Assembly: GCA_963693315.1 (NCBI GenBank)
Contig: OY856188.1
Span: 196,372,379-196,436,378, forward strand
DNA length: 64,000 bases
Direction: 5' to 3'
DNA from: Diogma glabrata
Lineage: Eukaryota; Arthropoda; Insecta; Diptera; Cylindrotomidae
Part shown: positions 21,841 through 34,755 of the stretch, in pieces
Position numbering within the stretch: position 1 is the first letter of the stretch
How the letters are laid out: every line of letters starts with the position of its first letter
Position numbers and translations under genes: made by a program
The notes under the pieces: generated by a model
What the model was told of the DNA's origin: nothing
Seen by the model: the letters and a program-made list of their open reading frames with translations, nothing else
The model's database searches: none

Positions 21841-23787
21841 GGGCCGATTGTATGAATGCGGATAGAAAATAAATCCTCGGATAAATCGTCGTTTGTATTG
21901 TATGAATCAGGATAGATTAAATTCTATGCTCAGATTTATTCTTTCTTTTTCTTCTATAAAACAAAGGATAAAACAATTTGTTTTTTTTTTTCAATTGACA
22001 TGCGCATAGCAGGGCAATTTTGTTTTGAATTTGTGGTTATTTTTGAATTTAAATTTCTGCGTTTCTAAAATTTGTTTTTTGATATAAATTAATAGTAAAA
22101 TAAATAATATTTTTAATTTAATGTTAATATATTCAATTTCAATTTTGAAATAATGTTTTTTAATTTATAATTAAATTTATTTAATAGAAAATTAAAAGAA
22201 AAAGTATTGCCAATTATAAAATTACACTGCTATAAACTGTAATAAAAACAAAATTAAAAAATAATCTATCCGTGTTAATACAATCAACGAAAAATAAGGT
22301 TCTATGATAAAATATCACACGAAAAAATCACACACGAAAGAATATCACGTCGAAACTATCACAGCGAAAAAATCACACTCCACGAAAATATCACATCACG
22401 AAAATATCACATTTCGAAAATATCACATCCTAAAATCACACGCGAAAAAATATCACATCCTAAAATCACACCCAAAAAAATATCACGTAAAAAATTTTAT
22501 TGTAAAATAACACAATGTCCGTATATAAAATAAAATTTTTTGAAGTACTCTACGTAAGCTACCAATCTTTCATTTGATATCGTATTTGACTTGGTGAAAA
22601 ACGTTTTCAACAACTTCACTTTATAGCCCTATCAACTCAACATTAAGTAAAAACTCTTGTATATGTTCACCACAGGAATACATCTTTTGGTGTTAGTCAT
22701 TGGCGATGCAATAAATATCACAGTCTTCGTTTAAAGTCAATTCTACATACCAATGAAAATCAGATTGTACGAGAGTCGCTTGATCACAACCATAGCGCCA
22801 AAAACTATGAGGGCCAAGCTCATAAGCTAGTTAATGAAATGAAGCTAGCAAAAGCCAATCCTGGAGCTTCAACTCATCTCACAATTGCAATTAGAATGGC
22901 TCAAGCATCGGAAGGTGTGCAGATGGCTCTACCCAAACAAAATTCACAAATTTGACGCTTACAGTACGCCAAAAGTAAAACAAATGAGAATTCTCTAGCC
23001 AATCCGAGAGATATTCATATTTTAATATTTGAAAAATATAATATGGTATTATAAGATTGAGGAATTGATAATAATTCTTTTTGCTCATACAACTTTGACA
23101 GATTTGTAACTAATTTAAAGTGGTTCCAGAAATATTTTAATTTTTTTTAATAATATGGTGCGTTGCATTTCCATGTATATTAGCATTATTACCAAATAAG
23201 ACATGATACTTATTGTAAAATGTTGATGGCAGTTTAAGAATTAATACCCAATGCAAATCTAATTTGTAAAAAAGATTAATGACTTGAAGTCGTTGAAAAT
23301 ACTAATACGGACAATATGTTTTTTTACAATAAAATATTTTTTACATGATATTTTTTCAGGTTTGATTTTTAGATGTGATATTTTTTCGCGTGTGATTTTT
23401 GTATGTGATATTTTTTCGTGTGTCATTTTAGGGTGTGATATTTTTTCGCGTGTGATTTTTGTATGTGATATTTTTTCGTGTGTCATTTTAGGGTGTGATA
23501 TTTTCTCGCGTGTGATTTTTGGATGTGATATTTTTTCGTGTATCATTTCAGGGTGTGATATTTTCTCGCGTGTGATTTTTAGATGTGATATTTTCGTAAT
23601 GTGATATTTTAGTGATGTGATATTTTCGTATTGTGATTTTTTCGCTGTGATATTTTCGACGTGATATTCTTTCGTGTGTGATTTTTTCGCGTGACATTTT
23701 ATCAGGACACCAAAAATAAAATCCTCAGATGAAGATAAAACTTTATTCTCGGATTTTTTTCTATCCATCCTTGTACATACAATCGAC
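21841..23787. mobile_element. TIR element with satellite-like arms (TATCACA / CGAAAAAA words)
   Basis: The ends GGGCCGATTGTATGAATG and the complement of CATACAATCGACCC are inverted. Inner arms at 22304-22500 and 23330-23710 consist of tandem words such as AAAATATCACAT and AAAATCACACGCG, in opposite orientation. The right arm has a clear 60-bp unit repeated from about 23370 to 23580. A further inverted pair (21843-21890 and 22262-22288) suggests a nested MITE at the left end. The flanking TTAA/TTAG is not a clean duplication. Long ORFs over the arms are repeat artefacts. Confidence 0.55.
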
Positions 23788-24735
23788 CCTTAGAAATATT
23801 TTTTTTTTAAATTGACCTGACGTCGTAGATCAAGCGTGTTTAGAATTTTTTTCACAATATGAAACCAACCTTACCCTAAAACGGCTAAAACATAGATGGG
23901 CATCTCAGGTCAAATCGTTTTAGTTTTAGATAAAATTCGTGATCTGGACGACCGGTCAGCGGCCGATTGATTCCATACTTGGCATACAAGTAGCATGGCT
24001 GAATTATAAAATGCCCGTGTTTTTGTTTCTAGAAACATTTTAAAGTGTTAAATGTAAGAAAAGGGTTTTTTGGAAATTCAAATTTAGGGTGACTTTGAAA
24101 TCAAATTACAAGCGAACAACTCACTCGACATCAACAGTTTTGTGTATGTTGAAAAGGTAATTGACTGCTAATTGGCTATCTAAACATTACGCCGCAAACC
24201 TTTTGCTTACACTTTAACTAACAAACACAACATGAAATAAAATTTTTAAAGATGGCACTGATTCCGTAAGTCAAGCATTTTTGGATTTTTTTTTTTCACA
24301 ATAGGAATATAAAATGTAAAGATTTTGTTTTTGTTCTAAAGATACTAATTTTTAAAACTGTGGACCTCAGGTTAAAAAGTTTAGTTGTAAAACTAAAATT
24401 ATTGTTCTGAGTTGCACAACTTTAAAATTTTACTGTGTATTTTTTTCGAGTCATTTATCTTTCCAACGCATATAAAACCGTTGATATCAAGTAAGCCATT
24501 CTCGTGTAATTTGATTTCAAAGTCACTCTGAATTTCCAGAAAACTTTCAGACTAGGGATTGCATTCCCTATTTCAGACCACTCTGTTTTAAAACTTGAAG
24601 AATCCACTGCTAAAAATTTACACTACTAAACTCCACCACTTAAAATTTTACTAAAAACACAGTTATTGTTTATTTCACCTTTACTTTTTATATTCCAAGT
24701 ATCAAGTTGATCGAAAATGAGCCAATTTAAAAATT
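23788..24735. repeat. Family B repeat units (mirrored at 26338-27285)
   Basis: Two related units share GATTTCAAAGTCACTCTGAA-like, TGATATCAAC/GACATCAAC-GGTTTTAT and TTTTTTCACAATA-GAA stretches, and CATACTTGGAATATAAG-like ends. 21370-21480 and 21690-21840 are similar flanks outside the palindrome. Non-coding, dispersed. Confidence 0.5.
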
Positions 24736-24956
24736 GACTTTTTGGGTCATACGGAACAAGAATGAATGTACATATTTTTTATTATTTATTACATTTGTCA
24801 AATAAACGTATGTTGAAATTCAAACAAAATATACATATTACAATACAATTTTTGAATTCCATGAAAATTTTGGTTGCTCCATATAGACAAAATTTTTAAT
24901 TAAGAATTTTTTTTTCTAACTTGAACTATTTATTTAAATAGTTCAACTATTTATTT

Positions 24957-25425
24957 ACTTCGGCCTGAAAGACCTAAGTATTACATTCAGCAGCCAAAAG
25001 TAAAATTCTTAGTGAAGGGACAGGTCCGAAAGGACGCTGTGTTCGATAACTGTAGCGGAAGTGTGTCAAAAATAACAAATTTTCATATTTTTGGCATAAA
25101 AAAAGTTCATTTGAAGTGATTACGAGTAGGAACATTGAATTTGGAGAAATCTTGATGGTAGGGATTGGTATGTGAGATCAAAAACTACATTATTGCATTA
25201 TAAGTTTGTCAAAAAAATGTTGTCAAGCGTTTTTTAGATTTTTATTAATTTATTTATCCATTTTTTGGAAAAAAATAAAATTAATTATTTGTATGACATG
25301 AAATTTTATTATTATTATAGAGAATTATAGTATTATTAGTTTGTCAAGTGTGTCAAAAGAAAGATTTTTATATATTTTTTTACCCAATTTTTTGGAAAAA
25401 ATAAAATTAATTATTTATATGATTA
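24957..25425 (+). repeat. Family A 5' part (mirrored at 25648-26116)
   Basis: Opens ACTTCGGCCTGAAAGACCTA, then GGACAGGTCCGAAAGGACGC and GATTACGAGTAGGAACATTG, as at 10730 and 12870-13010. It lacks the 1.9-kb hAT element, which confirms that the latter is an insertion. Confidence 0.75.
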
Positions 25426-25429
25426 AAAA

Positions 25430-25646
25430 AAATTTTATTGTTTATAGCCAATTATTATTTTTATTTACCCAACGTTTCGAATAAATTTCTTATTCATTTT
25501 CAAGGGTTTTATTAGTAGAAAAAAAATACTAATAAAACCCTTCTATAACTCCTTCTACTAATAAAACCCTTGAAAATGAATAAGAAATTTATTCGAAACG
25601 TTGGGTAAATAAAAATAATAATTGGCTATAAACAATAAAATTTTTT
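25430..25646. repeat. Fold-back sequence at the palindrome centre
   Basis: Left GATTAAAAAAAATTTTATTG...CAACGTTTCGAATAAATTTC and its mirror flank a ~60-bp asymmetric core containing CTTCTATAACTCCTTCTACT. The same unit, with the core reversed, lies at 28922-29085. It could be a small fold-back element. Confidence 0.65.
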
Positions 25647-28600
25647 TTAATCATATAAATAATTAATTTTATTTTTTCCAAAAAATTGGGTAAAAAAATA
25701 TATAAAAATCTTTCTTTTGACACACTTGACAAACTAATAATACTATAATTCTCTATAATAATAATAAAATTTCATGTCATACAAATAATTAATTTTATTT
25801 TTTTCCAAAAAATGGATAAATAAATTAATAAAAATCTAAAAAACGCTTGACAACATTTTTTTGACAAACTTATAATGCAATAATGTAGTTTTTGATCTCA
25901 CATACCAATCCCTACCATCAAGATTTCTCCAAATTCAATGTTCCTACTCGTAATCACTTCAAATGAACTTTTTTTATGCCAAAAATATGAAAATTTGTTA
26001 TTTTTGACACACTTCCGCTACAGTTATCGAACACAGCGTCCTTTCGGACCTGTCCCTTCACTAAGAATTTTACTTTTGGCTGCTGAATGTAATACTTAGG
26101 TCTTTCAGGCCGAAGTAAATAAATAGTTGAACTATTTAAATAAATAGTTCAAGTTAGAAAAAAAAATTCTTAATTAAAAATTTTGTCTATATGGAGCAAC
26201 CAAAATTTTCATGGAATTCAAAAATTGTATTGTAATATGTATATTTTGTTTGAATTTCAACATACGTTTATTTGACAAATGTAATAAATAATAAAAAATA
26301 TGTACATTCATTCTTGTTCTGTATGACCCAAAAAGTCAATTTTTAAATTGGCTCATTTTCGATCAACTTGATACTTGGAATATAAAAAGTAAAGGTGAAA
26401 TAAACAATAACTGTGTTTTTAGTAAAATTTTAAGTGGTGGAGTTTAGTAGTGTAAATTTTTAGCAGTGGATTCTTCAAGTTTTAAAACAGAGTGGTCTGA
26501 AATAGGGAATGCAATCCCTAGTCTGAAAGTTTTCTGGAAATTCAGAGTGACTTTGAAATCAAATTACACGAGAATGGCTTACTTGATATCAACGGTTTTA
26601 TATGCGTTGGAAAGATAAATGACTCGAAAAAAATACACAGTAAAATTTTAAAGTTGTGCAACTCAGAACAATAATTTTAGTTTTACAACTAAACTTTTTA
26701 ACCTGAGGTCCACAGTTTTAAAAATTAGTATCTTTAGAACAAAAACAAAATCTTTACATTTTATATTCCTATTGTGAAAAAAAAAAATCCAAAAATGCTT
26801 GACTTACGGAATCAGTGCCATCTTTAAAAATTTTATTTCATGTTGTGTTTGTTAGTTAAAGTGTAAGCAAAAGGTTTGCGGCGTAATGTTTAGATAGCCA
26901 ATTAGCAGTCAATTACCTTTTCAACATACACAAAACTGTTGATGTCGAGTGAGTTGTTCGCTTGTAATTTGATTTCAAAGTCACCCTAAATTTGAATTTC
27001 CAAAAAACCCTTTTCTTACATTTAACACTTTAAAATGTTTCTAGAAACAAAAACACGGGCATTTTATAATTCAGCCATGCTACTTGTATGCCAAGTATGG
27101 AATCAATCGGCCGCTGACCGGTCGTCCAGATCACGAATTTTATCTAAAACTAAAACGATTTGACCTGAGATGCCCATCTATGTTTTAGCCGTTTTAGGGT
27201 AAGGTTGGTTTCATATTGTGAAAAAAATTCTAAACACGCTTGATCTACGACGTCAGGTCAATTTAAAAAAAAAATATTTCTAAGGGTCGATTGTATGTAC
27301 AAGGATGGATAGAAAAAAATCCGAGAATAAAGTTTTATCTTCATCTGAGGATTTTATTTTTGGTGTCCTGATAAAATGTCACGCGAAAAAATCACACACG
27401 AAAGAATATCACGTCGAAAATATCACAGCGAAAAAATCACAATACGAAAATATCACATCACTAAAATATCACATTACGAAAATATCACATCTAAAAATCA
27501 CACGCGAGAAAATATCACACCCTGAAATGATACACGAAAAAATATCACATCCAAAAATCACACGCGAGAAAATATCACACCCTAAAATGACACACGAAAA
27601 AATATCACATACAAAAATCACACGCGAAAAAATATCACACCCTAAAATGACACACGAAAAAATATCACATACAAAAATCACACGCGAAAAAATATCACAT
27701 CTAAAAATCAAACCTGAAAAAATATCATGTAAAAAATATTTTATTGTAAAAAAACATATTGTCCGTATTAGTATTTTCAACGACTTCAAGTCATTAATCT
27801 TTTTTACAAATTAGATTTGCATTGGGTATTAATTCTTAAACTGCCATCAACATTTTACAATAAGTATCATGTCTTATTTGGTAATAATGCTAATATACAT
27901 GGAAATGCAACGCACCATATTATTAAAAAAAATTAAAATATTTCTGGAACCACTTTAAATTAGTTACAAATCTGTCAAAGTTGTATGAGCAAAAAGAATT
28001 ATTATCAATTCCTCAATCTTATAATACCATATTATATTTTTCAAATATTAAAATATGAATATCTCTCGGATTGGCTAGAGAATTCTCATTTGTTTTACTT
28101 TTGGCGTACTGTAAGCGTCAAATTTGTGAATTTTGTTTGGGTAGAGCCATCTGCACACCTTCCGATGCTTGAGCCATTCTAATTGCAATTGTGAGATGAG
28201 TTGAAGCTCCAGGATTGGCTTTTGCTAGCTTCATTTCATTAACTAGCTTATGAGCTTGGCCCTCATAGTTTTTGGCGCTATGGTTGTGATCAAGCGACTC
28301 TCGTACAATCTGATTTTCATTGGTATGTAGAATTGACTTTAAACGAAGACTGTGATATTTATTGCATCGCCAATGACTAACACCAAAAGATGTATTCCTG
28401 TGGTGAACATATACAAGAGTTTTTACTTAATGTTGAGTTGATAGGGCTATAAAGTGAAGTTGTTGAAAACGTTTTTCACCAAGTCAAATACGATATCAAA
28501 TGAAAGATTGGTAGCTTACGTAGAGTACTTCAAAAAATTTTATTTTATATACGGACATTGTGTTATTTTACAATAAAATTTTTTACGTGATATTTTTTTG

Positions 28601-28921
28601 GGTGTGATTTTAGGATGTGATATTTTTTCGCGTGTGATTTTAGGATGTGATATTTTCGAAATGTGATATTTTCGTGATGTGATATTTTCGTGGAGTGTGA
28701 TTTTTTAGCTGTGATAGTTTCGACGTGATATTCTTTCGTGTGTGATTTTTTCGTGTGATATTTTATCATAGAACCTTATTTTTCGTTGATTGTATTAACA
28801 CGGATAGATTATTTTTTAATTTTGTTTTTATTACAGTTTATAGCAGTGTAATTTTATAATTGGCAATACTTTTTCTTTTAATTTTCTATTAAATAAATTT
28901 AATTATAAATTAAAAAACATT

Positions 28922-29085
28922 CATTTTCAAGGGTTTTATTAGTAGAAGGAGTTATAGAAGGGTTTTATTAGTATTTTTTTTCTACTAACAAAACCCTTGA
29001 AAATGAATAAGAAATTTATTCGAAACGTTGGGTAAATAAAAATAATAATTGACTATAAAAAATAAAATTTTTTTTAATCAATCAA
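28922..29085. repeat. Second fold-back copy, inverted core
   Basis: CATTTTCAAGGGTTTTATTA is followed by the reverse complement of the palindrome's central core, then AATAAGAAATTTATTCGAAA and ATAAAATTTTTTTTAATCA. One base differs in the inner repeat (CTAACAAAACCC for CTAATAAAACCC). Confidence 0.75.
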
Positions 29086-30178
29086 CAAAGCCAAATAAAA
29101 ACATTATATAATTATTTATATGGCATAAAATTTTATTATTATTATTGAGAATTATGGCATTATAATTTTGTCAAGTGTGCCGAAAGAAAGATTTTTATTT
29201 AATTTTTTACCTAATTTTTTGGAAAAACATTAAATTAATTATTTGTATGACATGAAATTTTATTATTATTATATAGAATTATGGCATTATAAGTTTGTCA
29301 AAAACATAATGTCAAGTGTGTCAAAAAATGATTTCATTTATTTTTTTAGCCAATTTTTTGGAAAAAAAAATTAGCTGTTTTTATGACGTAAATGTAATTG
29401 AAAATGAAATTGGACATAGAAATTTTTGAGTTTGTTATAGTCTTTAAAATATTTTTGGAATTTTGAAAAAAGTTTGTATTTTTGATTTTGTAATAATTTT
29501 TGCAATATTTTTAGAATTTCGGAAAAAGTTTTAATTTTTGTTTTTGTTATAATTTTTGCAATATTCTTAGAATTTTGAAAAAAAATAGAATTCTTTTATA
29601 TATAATTTTAGAATTTTGAAAAAAGTTTCAATTTTTGATTTTGTAAGATCTTTTGGAATATTTTTAGAATTTTGAAAAATTTTAAATATTTGATTTTATT
29701 CTAATTTTTGGAATTTTGAAAAAAGTTTCAATTTTTGATTTTGTTATAATTTTTGCAATATTTTTAGAATTTTGAAAAAAGTTTGATTTTATTTAATTTT
29801 TACAATATTTTTAGAATTTTGAAAGAAATCTATGAGTTTGTGATTTTGTAATATTTTCTCTAAACGCTGAATGGAGAGGTTTTTGAGTAGTTTGCTGATT
29901 GTATCATCTTTTCACTAAATTATGTTAATTTATGATCTGTTATAATTTTCTAGCAACGTATTGATGTTTCGTGTTAGTGTTTTTAATAAATTTCTCAACA
30001 GAGATAAAAAATACAAGTACTTTAACAAAGAGTTATGTTTGATATACATCGCTGCCCAAAACTAAAAACAATGTCCTCATAAAAGTTTTATGCCGAAAAC
30101 TATATCAAAACCCTTAACCAAAACCGAAGTCTTGATATCTCAGAGCTTGAGATTTCAGTCCCTCCATATTTTTCTGAA
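29086..30178 (+). repeat. Family A 3' part
   Basis: Carries GAGAATTATGGCATTATAA, GTCAAGTGTGTCAAAA, the degenerate GGAATTTTGAAAAAAGTTT array and the end CCGAAGTCTTGATATCTCAG...CCCTCCATATTTTTC. It matches 13960-14758 and completes the family A copy begun at 24957. Confidence 0.75.
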
Positions 30179-32065
30179 TAAAATCAGGAATTCAACTTTT
30201 GTGTCGACTAAGGTTATTTTACAGTGTAGGATTCAAAAAAATAAGCAACGATAAAAACTCGGTAATTAACAGTGGTATAAATAAACCATTAGTTTAATTT
30301 TCGTTTTCCGTTACGATCAAAATGACGATCGTTAATGACTCAGTTGATCTAGGTAGCCATCACAGGCATCAGATAGTGAAAAGAGTCGGACTATTTATAT
30401 TCGTTATTGATGTTATGTTATCGTGAGTTTCTTTCTTTTTTCTTCAAAATCACATGATTACAATTATGAATTACATTGCTTGATTGCTTGATGTTAAATT
30501 TTTGATTAGAGTGATATTATATCACATCACAACTGATTCTCTAAATTAATATTTATTATTGCGATATTAAATTTTCAGTAATACGAAATTCAAATCAACT
30601 TAAATTTATAGAAATCAACATTCTTATACTGATGAGACTGATGTCTCAAATTGCGACAAATTAAAGCAGATAAAAAATAAACGGACAGCTGACACGAATT
30701 AATTTGATTGTACTTTAAGTGTGTTAGTATTTCGTTTCGAAACGCAAAAGCCAGCAAGGCTTTCATTCCGTTGGCTTGATATAGATAAATGAAAGAAACA
30801 TATAACATGTACAACACTATTACGCGTCAACTTTCGCTCATTCTTTAATATAGTAGTTAACATACATATTTATTTCAAAATAAAACTTCAACAAATATTT
30901 TTAAAAAAATCGTTAATCTTTTTAGATCTATTAATTTTTGTAATATCCTATTGATGTGTTTTATATCAGTTGAAACGAGTCCACTTTAAAATTGGAAATT
31001 CAAATTTCCAATATAAAAAAATGTTATTTTTTTGTATCTCTTTTTGAACACGGGTGAACGGTTTTTAAGCCTTTACAAAATTACCTTTCATCTTAATTAT
31101 TACTTTTAAAAAATATCACAAATTTACTTTAAAATTAAAAAAATCACAATTAATCCATCAAATTCGATTCGAATATGCTATTTACTGTATTCAGTGTGAA
31201 TGCAATAAATTTACTAAAAGAAAAGACGAAACGTTTAACAACCTTATAAGAATTACCCAATCATTATCAATTAACTACAAAAAAGATTAAAGCAATCATG
31301 AAGAATTTATGTACACCTGAGCCTTAGTTTCATTTTTCTATGAAGTTTTGATAACAACGAATTCAATAAAGATCAATATCAACTGTCGCAAGCAGATAAC
31401 TTGGTAAAAATACATTGTAATGCTTGTTTCAGGAGCATTAACGATTTGATCACATTTCATGTTCTTTTGAAAATATTGACCTTTTGAAGAAAGCTTCCAT
31501 CACAGTTTTTACAAATAACGGCTGATGATGGGTGGTGGATTCATTTATTTTATTCAGATTCATTCATTCATGGTGCATTCACATCAATCATCAGCTTATT
31601 AATCATAAAAATTAAACGCAGATAGAAGTTTCTATTGATATCAGTAATATTTTATTAATTGACAAGACATTGTAATATTTATAGTGATATTATTTTCCAA
31701 AACACTAGAGCAGGTGTGTGCTTAACTATTTTTTACTCAAAATAATAGATAAGAGTTAAATATGTATATATTTAAGCTTTGCATTTGCAGTGTCATCGTT
31801 TGGAATTAACATAAGCCCAATTGTTGTATATAAGATGTGCTGTCTTCGCCGAAATTAGAGAACATAAATGGGTTTTTAAATCAACTGCTAAATTAAAGAG
31901 CTCATACTTAAACATAGGTATTTTTTAGGTTTGTAATTATATTTTACTTAATGATCACTTTGGCAGCTTTGTGAATTACGAAATGTTATTTAAAGTTATT
32001 TAAACCTTTAGATGTGCTAGATGGCTAAATGCTTACAATCCTGAGTCCTGACCTATATTTTTTCC
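30179..32065. other. Non-coding AT-rich interval
   Basis: No convincing ORF, RNA gene or repeat structure recognised. Small ORFs here (e.g. 30590-30817 minus) lack any family signature. Confidence 0.4.
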
Positions 32066-32069
32066 AAAA

Positions 32070-32810
32070 CGAACAGCGTCACCCTATTCTCATAATGTCT
32101 ATTGTTTGTCTTTGGGTTTCCAATACTCTCAGCATCATATACAGTAATTCTAGAGTTGGGCACTCAAATCCCACTTGTTAACTCTATCGCTCAACCTAAA
32201 TGGAATTTCAACCAAACTAACTGGAATCGTTACGCGTCGGAGTTGGATATGGTAGATGTGTTAGATTCAACCTTTCATAAAAATTACGATAGGTTCGTTG
32301 GAGCCATCATTTCAAGCAATGTATTCGAAGAGGTTTTTCGTATGCAATATATTCCTAGCTGCAGTAGAGAAAGCGACATATTATATGAGGAGTAGTACCT
32401 TAATAGTGGTGAAACTAGTTGTAGCTGATGATTTGCATTATTTACTAAACGTGTCGAGAAAACAAAAGTGAAAAGCATAGCGTTGAAATAAATCCTCTGG
32501 ATATCGCAGATCATATCATAAATATGGTTCGTTCGTCTATTGAACACAGGAAGGTCATTAAACATAAATTAAGAGAACTGAAGCGAAATTGCTTATGTTC
32601 ATCAAAACATGCGGCCTCTTTTATTGATTGAAGAACTACATCCAGCTCTGTCCCAAACGAAAATTAGAAAAGCAACTATGGGTACGATAGTATTTTTCAA
32701 AGGGAAAATGTTGTTAGAAACTAGATTTTTGTTTCTATACCGGGGTATTATATTAAAAACACAAGCTCTGGAAAGCGCAGATCTCTATAACACACGAATT
32801 TAATAATTCA
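32070..32810 (+). pseudogene. LINE linker fragment (between endonuclease and RT)
   Basis: QPKWNFNQTNWNRYASELD, FHKNYDRFVGAIISS and RMQYIPSCSRESDILYEEYL-like sequence match the segment between endonuclease and reverse transcriptase of Jockey/CR1-type LINEs (QPKWNFKKANW...YIPGWSEESD). Frameshifts and stops after about 32395. Confidence 0.6.
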
Positions 32811-33148
32811 TATATTAAACAAAAAGACGATGACAAAAAAAATATTTATATGAAAATTAAAATATGAAAAGAAAGAAATATATATAAAAAAAACTTATCT
32901 TATTATGTTGAATTTCGATTGATGTTGATGACGTCTTGTTGGGTACGATTGTCAAATTCCTTTAAAATCTTCTCCAAATGATTAGGTTTACTGATTGTGG
33001 TAGATCATGTTAATTAAATATTTTGTATAATTTCCTTTTCACCAACGATGCGTTAAGAACTGTTATACACCATATTTATAGTTGTTCAAAGTCATTCGAA
33101 GCTCAGCTATGGCCAATGTAATGTACAGTTACTTTTGAATTTTTGAGA

Positions 33149-33265
33149 TCAATTAAACTCAAGTAAGTAAAGAAGTAATTGGAATATTTTCAATTCAAAG
33201 GTATGGTTTGAAGTTTCTCAGAAAAAAACTCCACTTCACATTTTTCGTGTTTCGGTTGGGATTAA
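33149..33265 (-). repeat. SINE fragment lacking the tRNA-like head
   Basis: CAATTAAACTCAAGTAA, CAATTCAAAGGTATGG, TCTCAGAAAAAAACTC and CGTGTTTCGGTTGGGATT match the body of the SINE at 1716-1850, stopping just before the B-box. A 5'-truncated copy. Confidence 0.65.
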
Positions 33266-34590
33266 AAAATAAACAGTTACTGTTTATTTTTTGTGACTAT
33301 CAATTTTATATCCATTGAAAACATTTCACAAGTAATTAGTATCAGGAACAAAAGTATTAAGTTCAATCATTCACATTTCTCAGTTGAAAAATCTTTAGAA
33401 TTTACTTTTTTTTCCACTCTACCACCCTATTACCTTCAATATTATCAATACGAACAAGATGTCTACAATTCAACTTTTAACTAAACTAATTCCCCTATCG
33501 TACTACGAATATGTAAAAGCAAATAATTGGTCAATTGTTCAGGCTTAGAATTTTAATCGTTACAAATCGCCATTTTATTTTTATTTTGATAACCAAAAAA
33601 TTATATATGTATAAGGATCGAGATCAAAAAAATAACAAAAATCCTTCTCGAGAGCCAAGAATATTCAAAAAAACAAATTATTGTAAAAGATCTACGTGGT
33701 CATTTCTAAAATAAGGGAATCTTTATTCATCCAATTCATTTTTTGTCTCTCTTTTATCACAAACGAATTATATAAAAAAACAAGAAAAAACTTTCCACGT
33801 ACCAAAACAAGACAGATAGAGATATAACGTTGAAAACAATGACGTAATAAATCAATTTATAAAAATAAAAAGGGGGGTTAGATGAATGAATAAGAAAACA
33901 TAGGAATAATTAATTGTAGGATTTTGGTGTATAGCCGGCCGGCTGGGGTTAAAGATGCTGGGTGATTAATAGCCTCCAAACTTTGGAAGACAAGAGATGG
34001 TCCATGAAATTGAATTAGATAGGGCATTGAAAAGTCTACAGCTAAGTCTTTCACCCAACCGAACATCTAGAAATAACCCACCGGAAATATAACAAATATC
34101 GGGATGCGTTTTATTGTAGCCACAGGCAGTCGTTTCACGACTTTTGCTCAGACTAAGGTGGGTTTGGCTATACGCATCTCGATGTAAGGGACTGCCATAT
34201 ATAAAATAAAAAAACAAAACCACAACGGTTTATCAAAACAAAAATTGAATCGCAATTTATTTTGAAAAGGGGCAACTACACGTTGGGAATATGGGAAAGG
34301 AACCCAGAGGTTTGACGAACCTCATCTCACACTCACACCATAGGATTTGAAAGTTAAAACATGTTTAATTTATAATTTTACAACAAAAAAAAAACAGTAT
34401 ACTAGACATTTATTTTTCTTAACTTAATGCTACAAAACAAAAATATTGAAACTCATACCTTAACGTTGCTTCTTGACTAATGAATGCGATGATCCATACG
34501 TAATGAACGGTCCATATAGGCAGCTCACAATAAAACAACTTTGTTTTCCTTTTTAATTTTTTTCTGTTATTTAATTTGAAATTGTATATA
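33266..34590. other. Unresolved interval with one less AT-rich block
   Basis: 33920-34340 is visibly richer in G/C than its surroundings. On the minus strand it has an 85-codon ORF (33966-34223; ...SPLHRDAYSQTHLSLSKSRE...) that I do not recognise. No splice evidence or family motif. The rest is AT-rich with nothing identified. Confidence 0.3.
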
Positions 34591-34595
34591 TTATA

Positions 34596-34755
34596 CAGGT
34601 TTTGCAGTCCAAATTCAACATTTTGCAAATCAAATTCAACTTTTGCAAATCAAATTCAACTTTTTACAAACCAAATTCAATTTTTTGCTCTTCAATTTGA
34701 TTTGCAAAAACTTGAATTTGATTTGCAAAATGTTGAATTTGGACTGCAAAACCTG
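34596..34755. mobile_element. 160-bp hairpin MITE with TA duplication (mariner-like)
   Basis: CAGGTTTTGCAGTCCAAATT at the left and AATTTGGACTGCAAAACCTG at the right are exact inverted repeats, flanked by TA (34594-34595, 34756-34757). Inside are degenerate AAATCAAATTCAA words. TA target duplication plus CAG ends suggest a Tc1/mariner-related MITE. Confidence 0.8.

Larger units (their letters stand above)
22152..28921. repeat. 6.77-kb near-perfect palindrome (arms ~3.38 kb)
   Basis: Every landmark in 22152-25536 has its reverse complement at 51073 minus its coordinate, with no net insertion or deletion between the arms. Visible differences are few: 22366 versus 28707 and 24753 versus 26320. 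The arms contain part of the 21841-23787 element, family B repeats and the 5' part of a family A copy. The centre is a short fold-back sequence. It may be a recent inverted duplication or an assembly artefact. Confidence 0.93.

Noticed and set aside
23330..23710. CRISPR-like regular array
   Set aside because: The repeats are contiguous variants of one 60-bp satellite unit with no unique spacers, in a eukaryotic context with TIR symmetry.
23259..23768. 169-codon ORF (and its mirror 27305-27814, plus 106-codon antisense ORFs) with EKISHPKMTHEKISH repeats
   Set aside because: Direct product of 60-bp (20-codon) tandem TIR words in frame; open in both strands and duplicated by the palindrome, with no protein-family pattern.
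21841..23787. Clean TTAA target duplication for the satellite-arm element
   Set aside because: Left flank is TTAA but right flank reads TTAG, and other readings (AAATATT on both sides) are equally possible; not decisive.
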